Shown piece by piece: positions 53,747 to 64,000 of a DNA stretch of 64,000 nucleotides. This DNA is from Roseobacter sp. (GTDB lineage: Bacteria > Pseudomonadota > Alphaproteobacteria > Rhodobacterales > Rhodobacteraceae), in contig JADFAE010000014.1 in assembly GCA_015665415.1 (NCBI GenBank), positions 280,125 through 344,124 of the forward strand, in the 5' to 3' direction. A program made the translations under genes and the position numbers. The notes beneath the pieces were generated by a model that had not been told where the DNA came from, ran no database searches, and saw only the letters and a program-made list of their open reading frames with translations. Every line of letters begins with the position of its first letter. Within the stretch, counting starts at the first letter, position 1.

Positions 53747-55294
53747 TTAGTGCGAGGCAATCTGGGTCGCCGCGGATGTATCCGCAGCAGCCAGAGACTG
53801 GTTGAAGTTGGCGATCAGCGCTTCAGTCGACGGACTGATGATATCGATGGCCAGCGAAGGATAGACGCCCAACAGGATTGTCATCACCACCAGAGGCGCA
53901 AAGATGAAACGCTCACGTGTGTTCATGTCCTGGATCGTCTTGAGGCTGCCCTTGATCAGGTCGCCAAAGACCACCCGGCGATAGAGCCACAGCGCGTAGG
54001 CGGCCGAGAAGATCACGCCGGAGGCGGCAACGGCAGCGACCCAGGTGTTTTTCTGGAAGGTGCCCATCAGGGTCAGGAACTCACCCACAAAGCCAGAGGT
54101 GCCCGGCAGGCCGACGTTGCCCATGGTGAAGAACATGAACACCAGCGCATAGGCGGGCATGCGGATGACCAAACCGCCATAGGCATTGATCTCACGGGTG
54201 TGCATCCGGTCATAGATCACGCCCACACATAGAAACAAGGCCGCCGAGATGAAACCATGGCTCAGCATCTGGAAGATAGCGCCATCGATGCCTTGCTGGT
54301 TGGCAGCAAAGATGCCCATGGTGACAAAGCCCATATGCGCAACCGAAGAATACGCGATCAGCTTTTTCATGTCTTCCTGCACCACCGCCACCAGCGAGGT
54401 GTAAACCACGGCAATGGCCGACATCCACAGGATCAGATCGGTCATCACATCCGCGCCCACAGGAAACATCGGCAGGCTGAAGCGCAGGAAGCCGTAGCCC
54501 CCCATCTTGAGCAGGATCGCCGCCAGCACCACGGAACCGGCGGTTGGCGCCTGCACGTGCGCATCGGGCAGCCAGGTGTGCACCGGCCACATCGGCATCT
54601 TCACCGCAAAAGAGGCAAAGAAGGCCAGGAACATCAGGGTCTGCATACCGCCGACCACGTGAATGCCCAAGACATCAAAGCTGGACGCCGAGAAGCTGTG
54701 GGTCAGCAGGGTCTCGATATCGGTGGTTCCGGCATCGGCATACATCGCCACCATGGCCACCAGCATCAGAACCGAGCCGAGGAAGGTATAGAGGAAGAAC
54801 TTGAAGGAGGCGTAGATGCGTTCCTTGCCGCCCCAAATGCCGATGATCAGGAACATCGGGATCAGGCCTGCCTCAAAGAAGACGTAGAACAGCACCAGAT
54901 CCAGCGCCATGAAGACACCCAGCATCAGGGTCTCCAGCAGCAGGAAGGCAATCATGTATTCCTTGACACGGGTCGACACACCCCAGCTGGCCAGAATGGT
55001 CAGCGGCATCACAAATGTGGTGAGCAGCACAAACAGCACCGAAATGCCGTCCACACCCATCTTGTACTTCAAACCGAAGACCCAGTCGCGCTCTTCCACG
55101 AACTGGAACCCGGTATTGGCCGGATCAAACTGGGTGTAGATCCCCAGCGAGATCAGGAAGGTCAACGAGGTCGCCAGCAGCGCCAGCCATTTGGCATTGC
55201 GTTGTGCCGCCGCATCCTCGCCGCGCATCAGCAGCGCCATGACAGCGGCCGCCCCGGCGGGGATGAAAGTGACAATAGAAAGAAGGTTGTCCAT
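53747..55294 (-). CDS. nuoM: NADH dehydrogenase subunit M
   Basis: 515 residues, antiporter-like. [20 protein letters not shown] and [19 protein letters not shown] are the diagnostic segments. Starts inside the nuoL stop (TGATG). Confidence 0.96.
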   Translation of the reverse strand: MDNLLSIVTFIPAGAAAVMALLMRGEDAAAQRNAKWLALLATSLTFLISLGIYTQFDPANTGFQFVEERDWVFGLKYKMGVDGISVLFVLLTTFVMPLTILASWGVSTRVKEYMIAFLLLETLMLGVFMALDLVLFYVFFEAGLIPMFLIIGIWGGKERIYASFKFFLYTFLGSVLMLVAMVAMYADAGTTDIETLLTHSFSASSFDVLGIHVVGGMQTLMFLAFFASFAVKMPMWPVHTWLPDAHVQAPTAGSVVLAAILLKMGGYGFLRFSLPMFPVGADVMTDLILWMSAIAVVYTSLVAVVQEDMKKLIAYSSVAHMGFVTMGIFAANQQGIDGAIFQMLSHGFISAALFLCVGVIYDRMHTREINAYGGLVIRMPAYALVFMFFTMGNVGLPGTSGFVGEFLTLMGTFQKNTWVAAVAASGVIFSAAYALWLYRRVVFGDLIKGSLKTIQDMNTRERFIFAPLVVMTILLGVYPSLAIDIISPSTEALIANFNQSLAAADTSAATQIASH

Positions 55295-57390
55295 CAGTGG
55301 GCTCCTCCGCCGATCGACATCCAGGTGATCAGGGCTGCGATGCCCAGCACCATCCAGAAGGCATAGGTAAAGATGAAACCGGACTGCGCGCGACCGGCAA
55401 GCTTGGTGAAGAAGGGCACGATGCCCATGGCGACGCCATTGAGGAAACCGTCGATGGTTTTGCCATCGCCCTTCTTCCAGAAGAAGCGGCCAATCGCCAG
55501 CGCCGGTTTGACAAAGACAAAGTCATAAAGCTCATCAAAGTACCACTTGTTCTTGAGGAACAGGTAGAGCGGCTGATGTGCCTCGGCGAGACGCTTGGGC
55601 AGCGACGGGTTCACGATGTAGAACAGATAGGACAGGGCCAGCCCCAGCAGCATTGCGACAAAGGGCGAGAACTTGACCCATTTGGGGGCCGCGTGGGCAT
55701 CGTCCAACACGTGGTTGTCGGGTGCAAAATACAGCGCGCCCTCGCCCGGCTTGCCCGCAAAGACATAATGATGCTCCGCCTCAGCGGTTGCTGCGCCATG
55801 ATCATCGCTTTCGCCGTGCCCTTCAGCAGCTGCGCCATGGGCATCAGCCGCAGCCTCAGCCATGGGGATGCCGTAGAATTTGCCAACCTTATCGGCATGG
55901 CCAAAGAAGCTGCCGTACCAGATCATGCCAGAGAAGACCGCGCCCAGAGCCAGAACGCCCAGCGGGATCAGCATGGTCATCGGGCTTTCATGAGCGTGGT
56001 CATGGGTGTGCTTGTCGCCACGTGCCTTGCCAAAGAAGGTCAGGAACATCAGACGCCAGCTGTAGAACGAGGTCATGAAAGCCGCGATCACCAGCGCCCA
56101 GAAGCCAAACATGCTGCCGCCCGCATAGGCGCTCTCGATGATGGCGTCCTTGGACAAGAAGCCGGCAAAGCCGATATGTGTAAGCGGGATACCAACGCCG
56201 GTGATGGCCAGGGTGCCGATCATCATCGCCCAATAGGTATAGGGGATTTTCTTGCGCAAGCCGCCGTAGTTCATCATGTCCTGCTCGTGGTGCATGGCAT
56301 GAATGACAGAGCCCGCGCCCAGGAACAGCATCGCCTTGAAGAAGGCATGGGTGAACAGGTGGAACATCGCCGCCGAGTACATGCCAACGCCAGCGGCCAC
56401 AAACATGTAGCCCAGCTGCGAGCAGGTGGAATAGGCGATGACCCGTTTGATGTCGGTCTGCACCAGGCCCACGGTGGCGGCAAAGAAGGCTGTCGCCGCG
56501 CCCAGCACGGTGATGAACATGGTTGCCTGCGGAGCGAACTCCATCAGCGGCGACATGCGGCAAACCAGGAAAACACCAGCGGTAACCATGGTCGCCGCGT
56601 GGATCAGCGCCGACACAGGCGTCGGTCCTTCCATCGCATCTGGCAACCAGGTGTGCAGGATCAGCTGCGCCGATTTACCCATGGCACCAATGAACAAGAG
56701 CACCGCCAGCAGGTTGGCCGCATCCCATTCCGCCCAGAGGAAGGAAATCTTATGTCCGGCAACTTCGGTCGGAATATCGCTGAAAATCTCGGAAAAGTTG
56801 ATGCTGTCGGTCATCAGGAACAGACCAAAGATCCCCAGCGCAAAGCCAAAATCCCCCACCCGGTTGACGATAAAGGCCTTCATCGCAGCCGCATTTGCGG
56901 TGGGCTTGCGGTAGTAGAAACCGATCAACAGATAAGAGGCAACGCCTACGCCTTCCCAGCCAAAGAACATCTGCAACAGGTTGTCCGAGGTCACCAGCAT
57001 CAGCATGGCAAAGGTAAAGAAGGACAGATAGGCAAAGAAGCGCGGCTTGTAGCTTTCGCCGTCTTTCCACTGCGGATCGTGGTCCATGTAACCAAAGCTA
57101 TAGAGATGCACGAGGCTGGAGACCGAGGTCACCACGATCAGCATCAGCGCGGTCAACCGGTCAAGACGAATACCCCAGGAGGTATCCAGGTTGCCGCTTT
57201 GAACCCAGGTCAGGATCTCGATCGAACGGGTGACGCCGTCAAAGCCCAGGAAGACAATCCAGGACAGCAGCGCCGACAGGAACAACAGCCCCGTCGCCGT
57301 CACCATGGCGGCTTTCTCGCCGATGTATTTGTGGCCAAAGCCGCAAATCAGCGCGCCCACCAGAGGGGCAAAAAGGATAATGGTTTCCAT
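55294..57390 (-). CDS. nuoL: NADH dehydrogenase subunit L
   Basis: 698 residues. [24 protein letters not shown] and [18 protein letters not shown] mark the antiporter core; the C-terminal lateral helix connects the pumping subunits. A His/Ala/Glu-rich cytosolic or periplasmic loop (about residues 515-555, with several His and repeated Gly-Glu) is longer than in E. coli. Confidence 0.96.
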   Translation of the reverse strand: METIILFAPLVGALICGFGHKYIGEKAAMVTATGLLFLSALLSWIVFLGFDGVTRSIEILTWVQSGNLDTSWGIRLDRLTALMLIVVTSVSSLVHLYSFGYMDHDPQWKDGESYKPRFFAYLSFFTFAMLMLVTSDNLLQMFFGWEGVGVASYLLIGFYYRKPTANAAAMKAFIVNRVGDFGFALGIFGLFLMTDSINFSEIFSDIPTEVAGHKISFLWAEWDAANLLAVLLFIGAMGKSAQLILHTWLPDAMEGPTPVSALIHAATMVTAGVFLVCRMSPLMEFAPQATMFITVLGAATAFFAATVGLVQTDIKRVIAYSTCSQLGYMFVAAGVGMYSAAMFHLFTHAFFKAMLFLGAGSVIHAMHHEQDMMNYGGLRKKIPYTYWAMMIGTLAITGVGIPLTHIGFAGFLSKDAIIESAYAGGSMFGFWALVIAAFMTSFYSWRLMFLTFFGKARGDKHTHDHAHESPMTMLIPLGVLALGAVFSGMIWYGSFFGHADKVGKFYGIPMAEAAADAHGAAAEGHGESDDHGAATAEAEHHYVFAGKPGEGALYFAPDNHVLDDAHAAPKWVKFSPFVAMLLGLALSYLFYIVNPSLPKRLAEAHQPLYLFLKNKWYFDELYDFVFVKPALAIGRFFWKKGDGKTIDGFLNGVAMGIVPFFTKLAGRAQSGFIFTYAFWMVLGIAALITWMSIGGGAH

Positions 57391-57396
57391 GATGCT

Positions 57397-57702
57397 TTAG
57401 CCCTTCATCATATTGATGTCTTCCACGGCAATGGTGCCGCGGTTGCGGAAGAAGCAGACCAGGATCGCCAGACCAATGGCGGCCTCGGCGGCGGCTACGG
57501 TCAGCACGAACAGGGTAAAGACCTGCCCCACCAGATCCCCAAGGGAGCTGGAGAAAGCCACAAGGTTGATGTTCACTGCCAAGAGCATCAATTCGATGCT
57601 CATCAGCAGGATGATCACGTTCTTGCGGTTCAAAAAGAGCCCGAAGATGCCGATGACGAACAATGTCGCCGCGACCGTGAGGTAATGCTCGATACCAATC
57701 AT
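57397..57702 (-). CDS. nuoK: NADH dehydrogenase subunit K
   Basis: 101 residues, three helices with the conserved acidic residues in [16 protein letters not shown] and [13 protein letters not shown]. Part of the proton path between J and L. Confidence 0.95.
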   Translation of the reverse strand: MIGIEHYLTVAATLFVIGIFGLFLNRKNVIILLMSIELMLLAVNINLVAFSSSLGDLVGQVFTLFVLTVAAAEAAIGLAILVCFFRNRGTIAVEDINMMKG

Positions 57703-57704
57703 TG

Positions 57705-58307
57705 TTAAAGCCCCTGCCCCGGTTTGATGTCTTTCAGTTCCATCGCCTTGGCCGGGTCGCGCGACATTTGCAGCATCACGTCCTGGCGTTTGACATCTTT
57801 GCGATGGCGCAGGGTCAGGGTGATGGCGCCAATCATGGCGACCAGCAGGATCAGACCCGAAAGCTGGAACAGAAGGATATATTGATCATAGATGATGAGA
57901 CCCAGGGCCTCGGTGTTGTGCTGATCCGTCGGGATCGGCTGCGCCAGTTGCTCGGCCGCCCCCTGCGCACTTTCCCAGGAGCCAAAGGCCATGACAAATT
58001 GCATCAGGATGACCAAGCCGATCAGCAGGGCCAGCGGCATATACTGCGCCATCTCTGCTTTGAGTTCGGCAAAATCCACATCCAGCATCATCACCACAAA
58101 GAGGAACAGTACCGCGACTGCGCCTACGTAGACGATGACCAGCAGCATGGCGACGAATTCCGCCCCCAAGAGCACAAACAACCCGGCCGAAGAGATAAAG
58201 GCCAGGATCAGCCACAGCACCGAATGCACCGGCTGGCGGCTGATCACAGTGAACAGCCCGCCGGTGATGGCGCTGATGGCGAAGAGGTAGAAGGCAAAAA
58301 CGCTCAT
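57705..58307 (-). CDS. nuoJ: NADH dehydrogenase subunit J
   Basis: 200 residues, five helices; [24 protein letters not shown] is the conserved TM3 region with its pi-bulge. Its start overlaps the stop of the decarboxylase-like gene upstream. Confidence 0.94.
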   Translation of the reverse strand: MSVFAFYLFAISAITGGLFTVISRQPVHSVLWLILAFISSAGLFVLLGAEFVAMLLVIVYVGAVAVLFLFVVMMLDVDFAELKAEMAQYMPLALLIGLVILMQFVMAFGSWESAQGAAEQLAQPIPTDQHNTEALGLIIYDQYILLFQLSGLILLVAMIGAITLTLRHRKDVKRQDVMLQMSRDPAKAMELKDIKPGQGL

Positions 58308-58735
58308 GTCTCATCGTCCCTTTTGTCGCCCATGACCTCTTGCGCCAAGTCCAGCGCCCGGTTCATGGCCGGAATGCCGGCAAAGACCGACATCTGTCCG
58401 ATCGTTTCAACGATCTCTTGTTTCTTTGCACCCGCCTCGACAGCGTGGCGTACGGTTTGGCGCAGCGCGGTATCCGCTTGCGCGCCTTGGCATGTCAACC
58501 CGGCCAGCGTCAGCAGCAGCCGGGTCTTGGCGTCCAGACCATCCTTGTTGATGGTCTTGCCAAACATCATTTCCATGACCTCTTTGGGCATGGTCGGCCA
58601 CAGGGCCTCGAACCCTTTCATGGTCATCGGGTCCAGACCTTTGGACAGATCCGGGTTCATGGCTTTCACCATGTCCTGATACTGCACCTGGGCCTGGGCC
58701 ATCATGGCCTCGAATGGGTTCTTGGGGTCAGTCAT
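58304..58735 (-). CDS. Carboxymuconolactone decarboxylase-like protein in the nuo operon
   Basis: 143 residues from ATG 58735. The helical CMD core is seen in [43 protein letters not shown]. The paired Cys motif of AhpD peroxidase partners is missing (only one Cys). It sits between nuoI and nuoJ and overlaps nuoJ by 4 bp, so it is co-expressed with complex I. Function is unknown. Confidence 0.82.
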   Translation of the reverse strand: MTDPKNPFEAMMAQAQVQYQDMVKAMNPDLSKGLDPMTMKGFEALWPTMPKEVMEMMFGKTINKDGLDAKTRLLLTLAGLTCQGAQADTALRQTVRHAVEAGAKKQEIVETIGQMSVFAGIPAMNRALDLAQEVMGDKRDDET

Positions 58736-58778
58736 TGTAATACCCCCTCGTCCGTGACGCTTGCGGAACGGACCGCGC

Positions 58779-58823
58779 CTGACCTTCCCCACGGGAAGGC
58801 GCTTTGCTCCTTCCCAAGGTCAG
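58779..58823. repeat. Hairpin in the nuoI-CMD gap
   Basis: CTGACCTT (from 58779) pairs with AAGGTCAG (58816-58823), with inner CCTTCCC repeats. It could tune relative expression in the operon. Confidence 0.5.
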
Positions 58824-58862
58824 ACCCGGCCCTGATCAGGTCCATATGCTCCGCAAAACAGC

Positions 58863-59360
58863 TCATCGGTACGGCGCGTCGATTTCGAGGTTGCGGGCAA
58901 TCTCGGCTTCCCAACGGTCGCCGTTCGACAAGAGCTTTTCCTTGTCATAAAACAGCTCTTCGCGGTTTTCGGTGGCAAACTCAAAGTTCGGCCCCTCAAC
59001 GATGGCATCCACCGGGCAGGCTTCTTGGCAGAAGCCGCAGTAGATGCATTTGGTCATGTCGAGGTCATAGCGCGTGGTGCGCCGTGAGCCATCTTCACGG
59101 GGCTCCGCGTCGATGGTGATCGCCTGCGCCGGGCAGACTGCTTCGCAGAGCTTGCAGGCAATGCAGCGTTCTTCGCCATTGGGATAACGCCGCAGCGCGT
59201 GCTCACCGCGGAACCGGGGCGACAGCGGCCCCTTTTCGTGCGGGTAGTTGATGGTCGCCTTGGGGGCAAAGAAGTACTTGAGCCCCAGTTTGAAGCCAAC
59301 CCAAAAGTCCTGCAGCAGGAAGTATTTGGCGGCGCGGGTATAATCGATCTGGTTTGTCAT
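58863..59360 (-). CDS. nuoI: NADH dehydrogenase subunit I
   Basis: Peripheral subunit carrying two [4Fe-4S] clusters. 165 residues; ligands Cys66, 69, 72, 76 and Cys105, 108, 111, 115 are all present. Passes electrons towards subunit B at the quinone site. Confidence 0.96.
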   Translation of the reverse strand: MTNQIDYTRAAKYFLLQDFWVGFKLGLKYFFAPKATINYPHEKGPLSPRFRGEHALRRYPNGEERCIACKLCEAVCPAQAITIDAEPREDGSRRTTRYDLDMTKCIYCGFCQEACPVDAIVEGPNFEFATENREELFYDKEKLLSNGDRWEAEIARNLEIDAPYR

Positions 59361-59362
59361 GA

Positions 59363-60400
59363 TCAGCCTCCCACGGTCCAGCGGGCAAAGATGCCCCAGA
59401 ACCAGTCAAATTTGGCAGCAAAGGCAACAAAGACCACCCAGAACAGCGAGAAGGGCAAGAACACCTTCCAGCCAAGGCGCATCAGCTGGTCATAGCGATA
59501 GCGCGGGGTTATGGCTTTCACCATTGCAAAGAGGAAGAAGAAGAAGGCCATCTTGCCGACCATCCACAGCACACCATCGGGCAGGCCGGGGATTGGCGAC
59601 AGCCAGCCACCAAAGAACAGCAGCGAGGTCAGCGCGCACATCAGGAAGATGGAGATGTATTCGCCGGCCATGAACAGCAGGAAGGGCGTTGCCGAATATT
59701 CCACCTGATAGCCGGCCACCAGTTCGGATTCGGCCTCGGGCAGGTCAAACGGCGGGCGGTTGGTTTCCGCCAGGCACGAGATGAAGAACAGGAACACCAT
59801 CGGGAAATGCGGCACCCAGTACCAGTTGAACAGACCCGCGTTGCCATCCTGGGCGCGCACGATATCACCAAAGTTCATGCTGCCGGTGGAGATGATCACG
59901 CCGATGATGATCAAGCCGATGGAGACCTCGTATGAGATCATCTGCGCCGCGGAGCGCAGGCTGCCGAGGAAGGGGTATTTCGAGTTCGAGGCCCAGCCGC
60001 CCATGATCACGCCGTAGACCTCAAGGCTGGAGACCGCAAAGACATAGAGGATCGCCACGTTGATGTTGGACAACACCCAGCCATCGTTGAAGGGGATCAC
60101 CGCCCAGGCGATCATCGCCAGCACAAAGGAGGTGAGCGGCGCCATGATAAAGACGGTGCGGTCGGCCCCAGCCGGGATCACCACCTCTTTGACCACATAT
60201 TTAAGCGCATCCGCCACCGATTGCAGGATCCCGTAGACCCCCACAACATTGGGACCCCGGCGCATCTGCACCGCTGCCCAGATCTTTCGGTCCCCATAGA
60301 CGAGGAACAAAAGCGAGATCATTACAAAGGCAACAACTGCAAGCACTTGCGCCAGTATCAGGATGGCGATGCCGCCTGGGGTGTTAAAGAATTCAGCCAT
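59363..60400 (-). CDS. nuoH: NADH dehydrogenase subunit H
   Basis: 345 residues, eight helices; forms much of the quinone chamber. [22 protein letters not shown] and [23 protein letters not shown] are the invariant stretches with essential acidic residues. Confidence 0.96.
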   Translation of the reverse strand: MAEFFNTPGGIAILILAQVLAVVAFVMISLLFLVYGDRKIWAAVQMRRGPNVVGVYGILQSVADALKYVVKEVVIPAGADRTVFIMAPLTSFVLAMIAWAVIPFNDGWVLSNINVAILYVFAVSSLEVYGVIMGGWASNSKYPFLGSLRSAAQMISYEVSIGLIIIGVIISTGSMNFGDIVRAQDGNAGLFNWYWVPHFPMVFLFFISCLAETNRPPFDLPEAESELVAGYQVEYSATPFLLFMAGEYISIFLMCALTSLLFFGGWLSPIPGLPDGVLWMVGKMAFFFFLFAMVKAITPRYRYDQLMRLGWKVFLPFSLFWVVFVAFAAKFDWFWGIFARWTVGG

Positions 60401-60406
60401 AGGTCC

Positions 60407-60793
60407 TCACACCGTGGGTATTCCGTTTGCCGCGCAATTTGCGACCACGACTTCAGCGTCGATGGTGCGCAGCCCGCGCGGGAGGGAGGGCGAGATGGTG
60501 TAGACAGCATCTGCGATCTGCATACCACCCTGTTGTTTCATTTTTGTACGCACATGACGCGCAAACCCGTATCCGCGGATCAGAGCATATTGTGCGGCTG
60601 CACATTCGCCGTAATCATCCACATCCGCGCCCGTGCGGGCACCGGACATGGTGACATGGAATTGCACCAGATCGCCATCCAGCAGACTGGTTTGAACCCC
60701 GTGATAGCTGGGCTCAAACGCCTCTGCCTGGCCGCCGGGAACCGGGCCACAGCCCGCCAGCACCAAACACGATATGAGTGCAGCGCGGATCAC
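60407..60793 (-). CDS. Lipoprotein in the nuo operon
   Basis: 128 residues, signal with lipobox LAGC (Cys15). Mature part has two Cys ([15 protein letters not shown]) and no known domain. Overlaps nuoG by 4 bp, so likely made together with complex I. It could be an assembly factor; this is only from position. Confidence 0.72.
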   Translation of the reverse strand: MIRAALISCLVLAGCGPVPGGQAEAFEPSYHGVQTSLLDGDLVQFHVTMSGARTGADVDDYGECAAAQYALIRGYGFARHVRTKMKQQGGMQIADAVYTISPSLPRGLRTIDAEVVVANCAANGIPTV

Positions 60794-62808
60794 TCTGCCG
60801 CAATCTTTTCGGCCCGGCGGGCCTTAGCATTTGCCGACAGCTCTGCCATCACCTGCGAGGCACGGGCAATCGGATTGGTCAGGTAATAGTCCTTTACCGC
60901 AGGCAGGAAACCCGCCGTGCCGAGACTGTCCAACTCCAGCGCCTCACCTTCGTTTTCGATGACCTGGTCGACACCGGCCAGATGTGGCACCGCCGTCACC
61001 AGCGCCTGACGCAGCTGCGCCAGGGAATCATACCCCAGTTTGGCGTCCAGTTCGGCACTCAGCGCGCGCAGGATGGCCCAGTTTTCCTTGGCCTCACCGG
61101 GGGCAAACCCGGCACGCATCGCCAATTGCGGGCGGCCTTCGGTGTTCACAAACAGACCGTTTTCTTCGGTATAGGCCGCACCCGGCAGAATCACATCGGC
61201 GCGATGGGCACCGCGATCCCCGTGGCTGCCCTGATAGATCACAAATGCCCCGGCATCGATGTCCACCTCATCCGCGCCGAGGTTGTACATCACCTCTGCG
61301 CCATCAATGGCAGCGGCCAGGCCCCCCTCAGTCACGGCACCAATGTCCATGGCTCCCACACGGCTGGCAGCCGTGTGCAGCACCATCAGCTTGGAGCCGG
61401 TGTCGGCGGCAAATTTCTGAGCATGGGCCAGAACCGCCAGGCCATCGGCTTCGCGCAGCGCGGCCTGCCCCACGATGACCAGTGTCTCTTTGTCCAGCGC
61501 GCCAGAATGATCGCCTTTATGCAGCGCTTCCAGGGCCGCGCGGTCGGTGCCGAGATGGGCGTAGTCATAGGTGAGATCAACCGGCTGCCCCACCAGACCA
61601 ATGGTGGCGCCATTGATCCAGGCTCGACGCAGCCGCGCGTTCAGCACCGGAGATTCATTGCGTGGATCGGTACCGATCAACATAATCGCCTTGGCGCTGT
61701 CGATGTCCTCGATGGTTGCGGTGCCGACATAGCCCGCGCGATTGCCGATGGGCAGGCGCGCGTTATCTGTGCGGCATTCAACCTTGCCGCCCTGCCCTTC
61801 GACCAGCTGCTTCAGCGCAAAGGCGGCCTCGACCGGCACTAGATCGCCGATCAGACCGGCAATCTTCTTGCCCTTCATCGCGGCGGAGGTCGCAGCCAGG
61901 GCTTCGCCCCAGCTCGCGGGTTTGAGCTTGCCATTGACGCGCACATAGGGGCGATCCAGACGCTGGCGGCGCAAGCCATCCCAGACAAAGCGGGTCTTGT
62001 CGGAGATCCACTCTTCGTTCACCCCGTCATTGTTGCGCGGCAGGATGCGCATCACTTCGCGCCCTTTGGTGTCGACCCGGATGTTCGATCCCAGGGCATC
62101 CATCACGTCGATGGTTTCGGTCTTGGTCAGCTCCCAGGGGCGCGCACTAAAGGCATAGGGTTTCGAGGTCAGCGCGCCAACCGGGCAAAGATCAATGATA
62201 TTGCCCTGCAAGTTGCTGTCCAATGTCTCGTTCAGATAGCTGGTAATCTCAGCGTCTTCGCCGCGTCCGGTCTGACCCATCTGAGAGATCCCGGCCACCT
62301 CAGAGGTGAAGCGCACGCAGCGGGTACAGCTGATGCAGCGGGTCATCGCCGTGGAGACAAGCGGGCCGAGGTTCAGATCATCAACCGCGCGCTTGGGCTC
62401 GCGGAAGCGCGAGAAATCAACACCGTAAGCCATGGCCTGGTCCTGCAGATCACATTCGCCACCCTGGTCGCAGATCGGGCAATCCAGCGGGTGGTTGATC
62501 AGCATGAATTCCATCACGCCTTCGCGGGCCTTTTTGACCATGGGCGAGTTGGTCTTGACCACCGGTGCCTGGCCTTCGGGTCCGGGGCGCAGATCACGCA
62601 CCTGCATCGCACAGGAGGCCGCAGGTTTGGGCGGGCCACCCACGACCTCGACCAGACACATACGGCAATTGCCGGCAATCGACAGGCGTTCGTGGTAGCA
62701 AAAACGCGGGACTTCAACGCCCGCCTCTTCACAGGCCTGGATCAGGGTCATCGCCCCATCCACCTCAATCTCGGTTCCGTCAATGTTGATCTTGCGGAGG
62801 TCAGACAT
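60790..62808 (-). CDS. nuoG: NADH dehydrogenase subunit G
   Basis: 672 residues. N-terminal [2Fe-2S] region with [20 protein letters not shown], the His-Cys3 site [19 protein letters not shown], and [4Fe-4S] [13 protein letters not shown]. The rest is a molybdopterin-oxidoreductase-like domain without metal site. Carries most of the electron path from NuoF. Confidence 0.95.
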   Translation of the reverse strand: MSDLRKINIDGTEIEVDGAMTLIQACEEAGVEVPRFCYHERLSIAGNCRMCLVEVVGGPPKPAASCAMQVRDLRPGPEGQAPVVKTNSPMVKKAREGVMEFMLINHPLDCPICDQGGECDLQDQAMAYGVDFSRFREPKRAVDDLNLGPLVSTAMTRCISCTRCVRFTSEVAGISQMGQTGRGEDAEITSYLNETLDSNLQGNIIDLCPVGALTSKPYAFSARPWELTKTETIDVMDALGSNIRVDTKGREVMRILPRNNDGVNEEWISDKTRFVWDGLRRQRLDRPYVRVNGKLKPASWGEALAATSAAMKGKKIAGLIGDLVPVEAAFALKQLVEGQGGKVECRTDNARLPIGNRAGYVGTATIEDIDSAKAIMLIGTDPRNESPVLNARLRRAWINGATIGLVGQPVDLTYDYAHLGTDRAALEALHKGDHSGALDKETLVIVGQAALREADGLAVLAHAQKFAADTGSKLMVLHTAASRVGAMDIGAVTEGGLAAAIDGAEVMYNLGADEVDIDAGAFVIYQGSHGDRGAHRADVILPGAAYTEENGLFVNTEGRPQLAMRAGFAPGEAKENWAILRALSAELDAKLGYDSLAQLRQALVTAVPHLAGVDQVIENEGEALELDSLGTAGFLPAVKDYYLTNPIARASQVMAELSANAKARRAEKIAAE

Positions 62809-62811
62809 GGT

Positions 62812-63225
62812 CTATTTCGCCCTCAGTAACACGCCGATCGCGCTGTTTTTATCGATTTCCGTACGACCAAACGCACAGAATGTTTCTGGATCTTCATAAG
62901 AGACGCCGCTTGCAGAGAGCAGCTTTTCGCCTCTCGCCCGCATCCGGGCCTTTTCAACGTCGGACTCGATGTAGGCCCGAATTTCACTATCCGCGTAGCC
63001 CAGCTCATTGGCGTGGGCACGCAGGCGGCGCAGCTCTCCCAGCCCTTTGAGGAAACGTGCCCCAAGGCTGTCACAATGGTCGGCAACTTCTTTGGCCATG
63101 GCGACGGCAAACAGAGGCTCTTCGATTTCCGGCACCTCGCGCAGCGAGGGTTTGGCCGCAGCCGCCGAAATGGGAAGGAGCACGGTGGCCAGCGCAGCCA
63201 AAGGGGCAATCCATAGGTGTTTCAT
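62812..63225 (-). CDS. DUF5333 protein in the nuo operon
   Basis: 137 residues from ATG 63225, with a Sec-type signal peptide (MKHLWIAPLAALATVLLPIS). The mature domain with VADHCDSLGARFLKGLGELR and CAFGRTEIDKNSAIGVLL fits DUF5333, found in Rhodobacterales nuo operons. Periplasmic; role unknown. Confidence 0.78.
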   Translation of the reverse strand: MKHLWIAPLAALATVLLPISAAAAKPSLREVPEIEEPLFAVAMAKEVADHCDSLGARFLKGLGELRRLRAHANELGYADSEIRAYIESDVEKARMRARGEKLLSASGVSYEDPETFCAFGRTEIDKNSAIGVLLRAK

Positions 63226-63323
63226 TGGTCTCTCCTGATGTGTGGAGAGGCCAGAACACCCAAAGCCAGCCGCGTTATTCAATAACGGCTGGGCCAAAGG
63301 ACCGGGATATGCCGCAAATCCGC

Positions 63324-63695
63324 TCACGTCTCGCAGGTTCCCTGTACCAGGGCATTGCCGCCGGATTGGGGCAGCGGCACTTCTGGATCGTCCAGATCAA
63401 TGGACCATTCGATTTTGGAAGTGCCGTAGTTTTCGATGCAATAGGTGGTGCCGGCAAAGCGAACTGCCTCACGCGCCCCCAAGGGCGAGGCTGCGATATC
63501 CCAGACCTCTGCTTCAAACAGCGCGCGCGAGACTTTCTTGTCGACAACCTTGGCATTGGTTCGGAACGGAACCCCATCAAACGCGGGACGCAGATCCTTG
63601 TCGCCACCACAGCCCGCCAGCAGTGCTGCCGTCGCAACGACAGCTACAAGCAATTTGACATCTGCAATCATCATCCGTCCCTTACGTCCCATCAT
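63324..63695 (-). CDS. Second lipoprotein in the nuo operon
   Basis: 123 residues from ATG 63695, which overlaps the nuoF stop (ATGA); later starts at 63674 or 63671 are possible. Lipobox LLAGC. Mature part has one further Cys pair and an all-beta look ([20 protein letters not shown]). No named domain. Coupled to nuoF, so it is likely made with complex I. Confidence 0.68.
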   Translation of the reverse strand: MMGRKGRMMIADVKLLVAVVATAALLAGCGGDKDLRPAFDGVPFRTNAKVVDKKVSRALFEAEVWDIAASPLGAREAVRFAGTTYCIENYGTSKIEWSIDLDDPEVPLPQSGGNALVQGTCET

Positions 63696-64000
63696 TCTGC
63701 AGCAATGGCGCTTTTGCGGCCAGTTTTCTGCGCTTTGATACGGTCTTCTATTTCATCGCGGAAATTGCGGATCAGACCCTGGATCGGCCAGGCCGCCGCG
63801 TCGCCCAGAGCGCAGATGGTGTGGCCCTCGACCTGCTTGGTCACGTCCCACAGCATATCGATCTCTTCCAGTTCCGCCTCGCCTTTGACCAGGCGATCCA
63901 TGACCCGCATCATCCAACCAGTACCTTCGCGGCATGGCGTGCACTGGCCGCAGCTTTCGTGTTTGTAGAATTTGGCCAGACGCCAGATCGCCTTGATGAT
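63692..64000 (-). CDS. nuoF: NADH dehydrogenase subunit F, N-terminal part outside window
   Basis: The last 102 residues of the NADH/FMN-binding subunit are visible. [15 protein letters not shown] supplies three of the [4Fe-4S] N3 ligands, and [13 protein letters not shown] supplies the fourth. The frame continues beyond the window edge. Confidence 0.95.
   Translation of the reverse strand: MIKAIWRLAKFYKHESCGQCTPCREGTGWMMRVMDRLVKGEAELEEIDMLWDVTKQVEGHTICALGDAAAWPIQGLIRNFRDEIEDRIKAQKTGRKSAIAAE

Noticed and set aside
55297..57708. 803-codon open frame antisense to nuoL and nuoK
   Set aside because: It is a shadow of GC-rich codons; composition is rich in His, Gln and Arg and shows no domain, while the minus strand encodes clear complex I subunits.
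1..64000. CRISPR arrays, tRNA and rRNA genes
   Set aside because: Looked for on both strands by eye; no regularly spaced repeats, cloverleaf with CCA-end context or rRNA-like conserved blocks were found. A tRNAscan-SE run would settle the tRNA question.

Overview
The window reads as a chromosomal segment of a Roseobacter-group alphaproteobacterium (Rhodobacterales; Phaeobacter/Ruegeria/Leisingera-like). The case rests on moderately high GC with G/C-ending codons, a Rhodobacterales-style nuo operon with small extra genes between its subunits, surE-pcm-nlpD next to tatABC, two Hint-fold proteins, a CtrA-type box and GC-rich palindromic intergenic repeats. The genus is an inference. No rRNA, tRNA or CRISPR array was seen.

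Left third (1-24.5 kb) is mostly core genes on the plus strand: end of pyrE, dnaB, alr with an Mla-type lipid transport set (permease, lipoprotein, ATPase, later a PqiA-like protein), radA, cvpA, a Hint-fold protein behind a CtrA-like box, a chemoreceptor, purF, a DUF2199 protein, an SDR, then surE-pcm-nlpD. A DUF815 ATPase and tatABC follow on the minus strand, then an ABM-like protein with a WYL regulator. Low-GC single genes (DUF5071, a small membrane protein) are inserted between core genes.

Middle (24.5-49 kb) is accessory. It holds an orphan Fe3+-type ABC ATPase, arsenite methyltransferase, AlkC-type DNA glycosylase, an SDR, a second Hint protein, a ferric-reductase-like flavoprotein, a HAD nucleotidase islet between look-alike hairpins, and a cobalamin riboswitch driving DUF1636 and a BtuDFC-like importer. 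Next comes a mosaic of Mu-like prophage fragments fused to a truncated ABC-exporter gene, followed by an RND efflux operon with a frameshifted DUF2141 gene and a divergent TetR regulator on an 18-bp operator. This mosaic lies between two copies of a 16-bp direct repeat. BrnA-like antitoxin, prfC, a glycosyltransferase and a DEAD-box helicase follow.

Right end (49-64 kb) is one minus-strand block: the nuo operon from nuoF (cut by the window edge) to nuoN, then birA, coaX and rnj. Inside nuo sit a carboxymuconolactone-decarboxylase-like gene, two lipoproteins and a DUF5333 protein.

The most unusual points are the riboswitch operon with a 28-codon leader ORF overlapping DUF1636, the prophage/ABC fusion junction with flanking direct repeats, the one-base frameshift in DUF2141, the hairpin-flanked HAD islet, and Hint and LytM domains that have lost catalytic residues.
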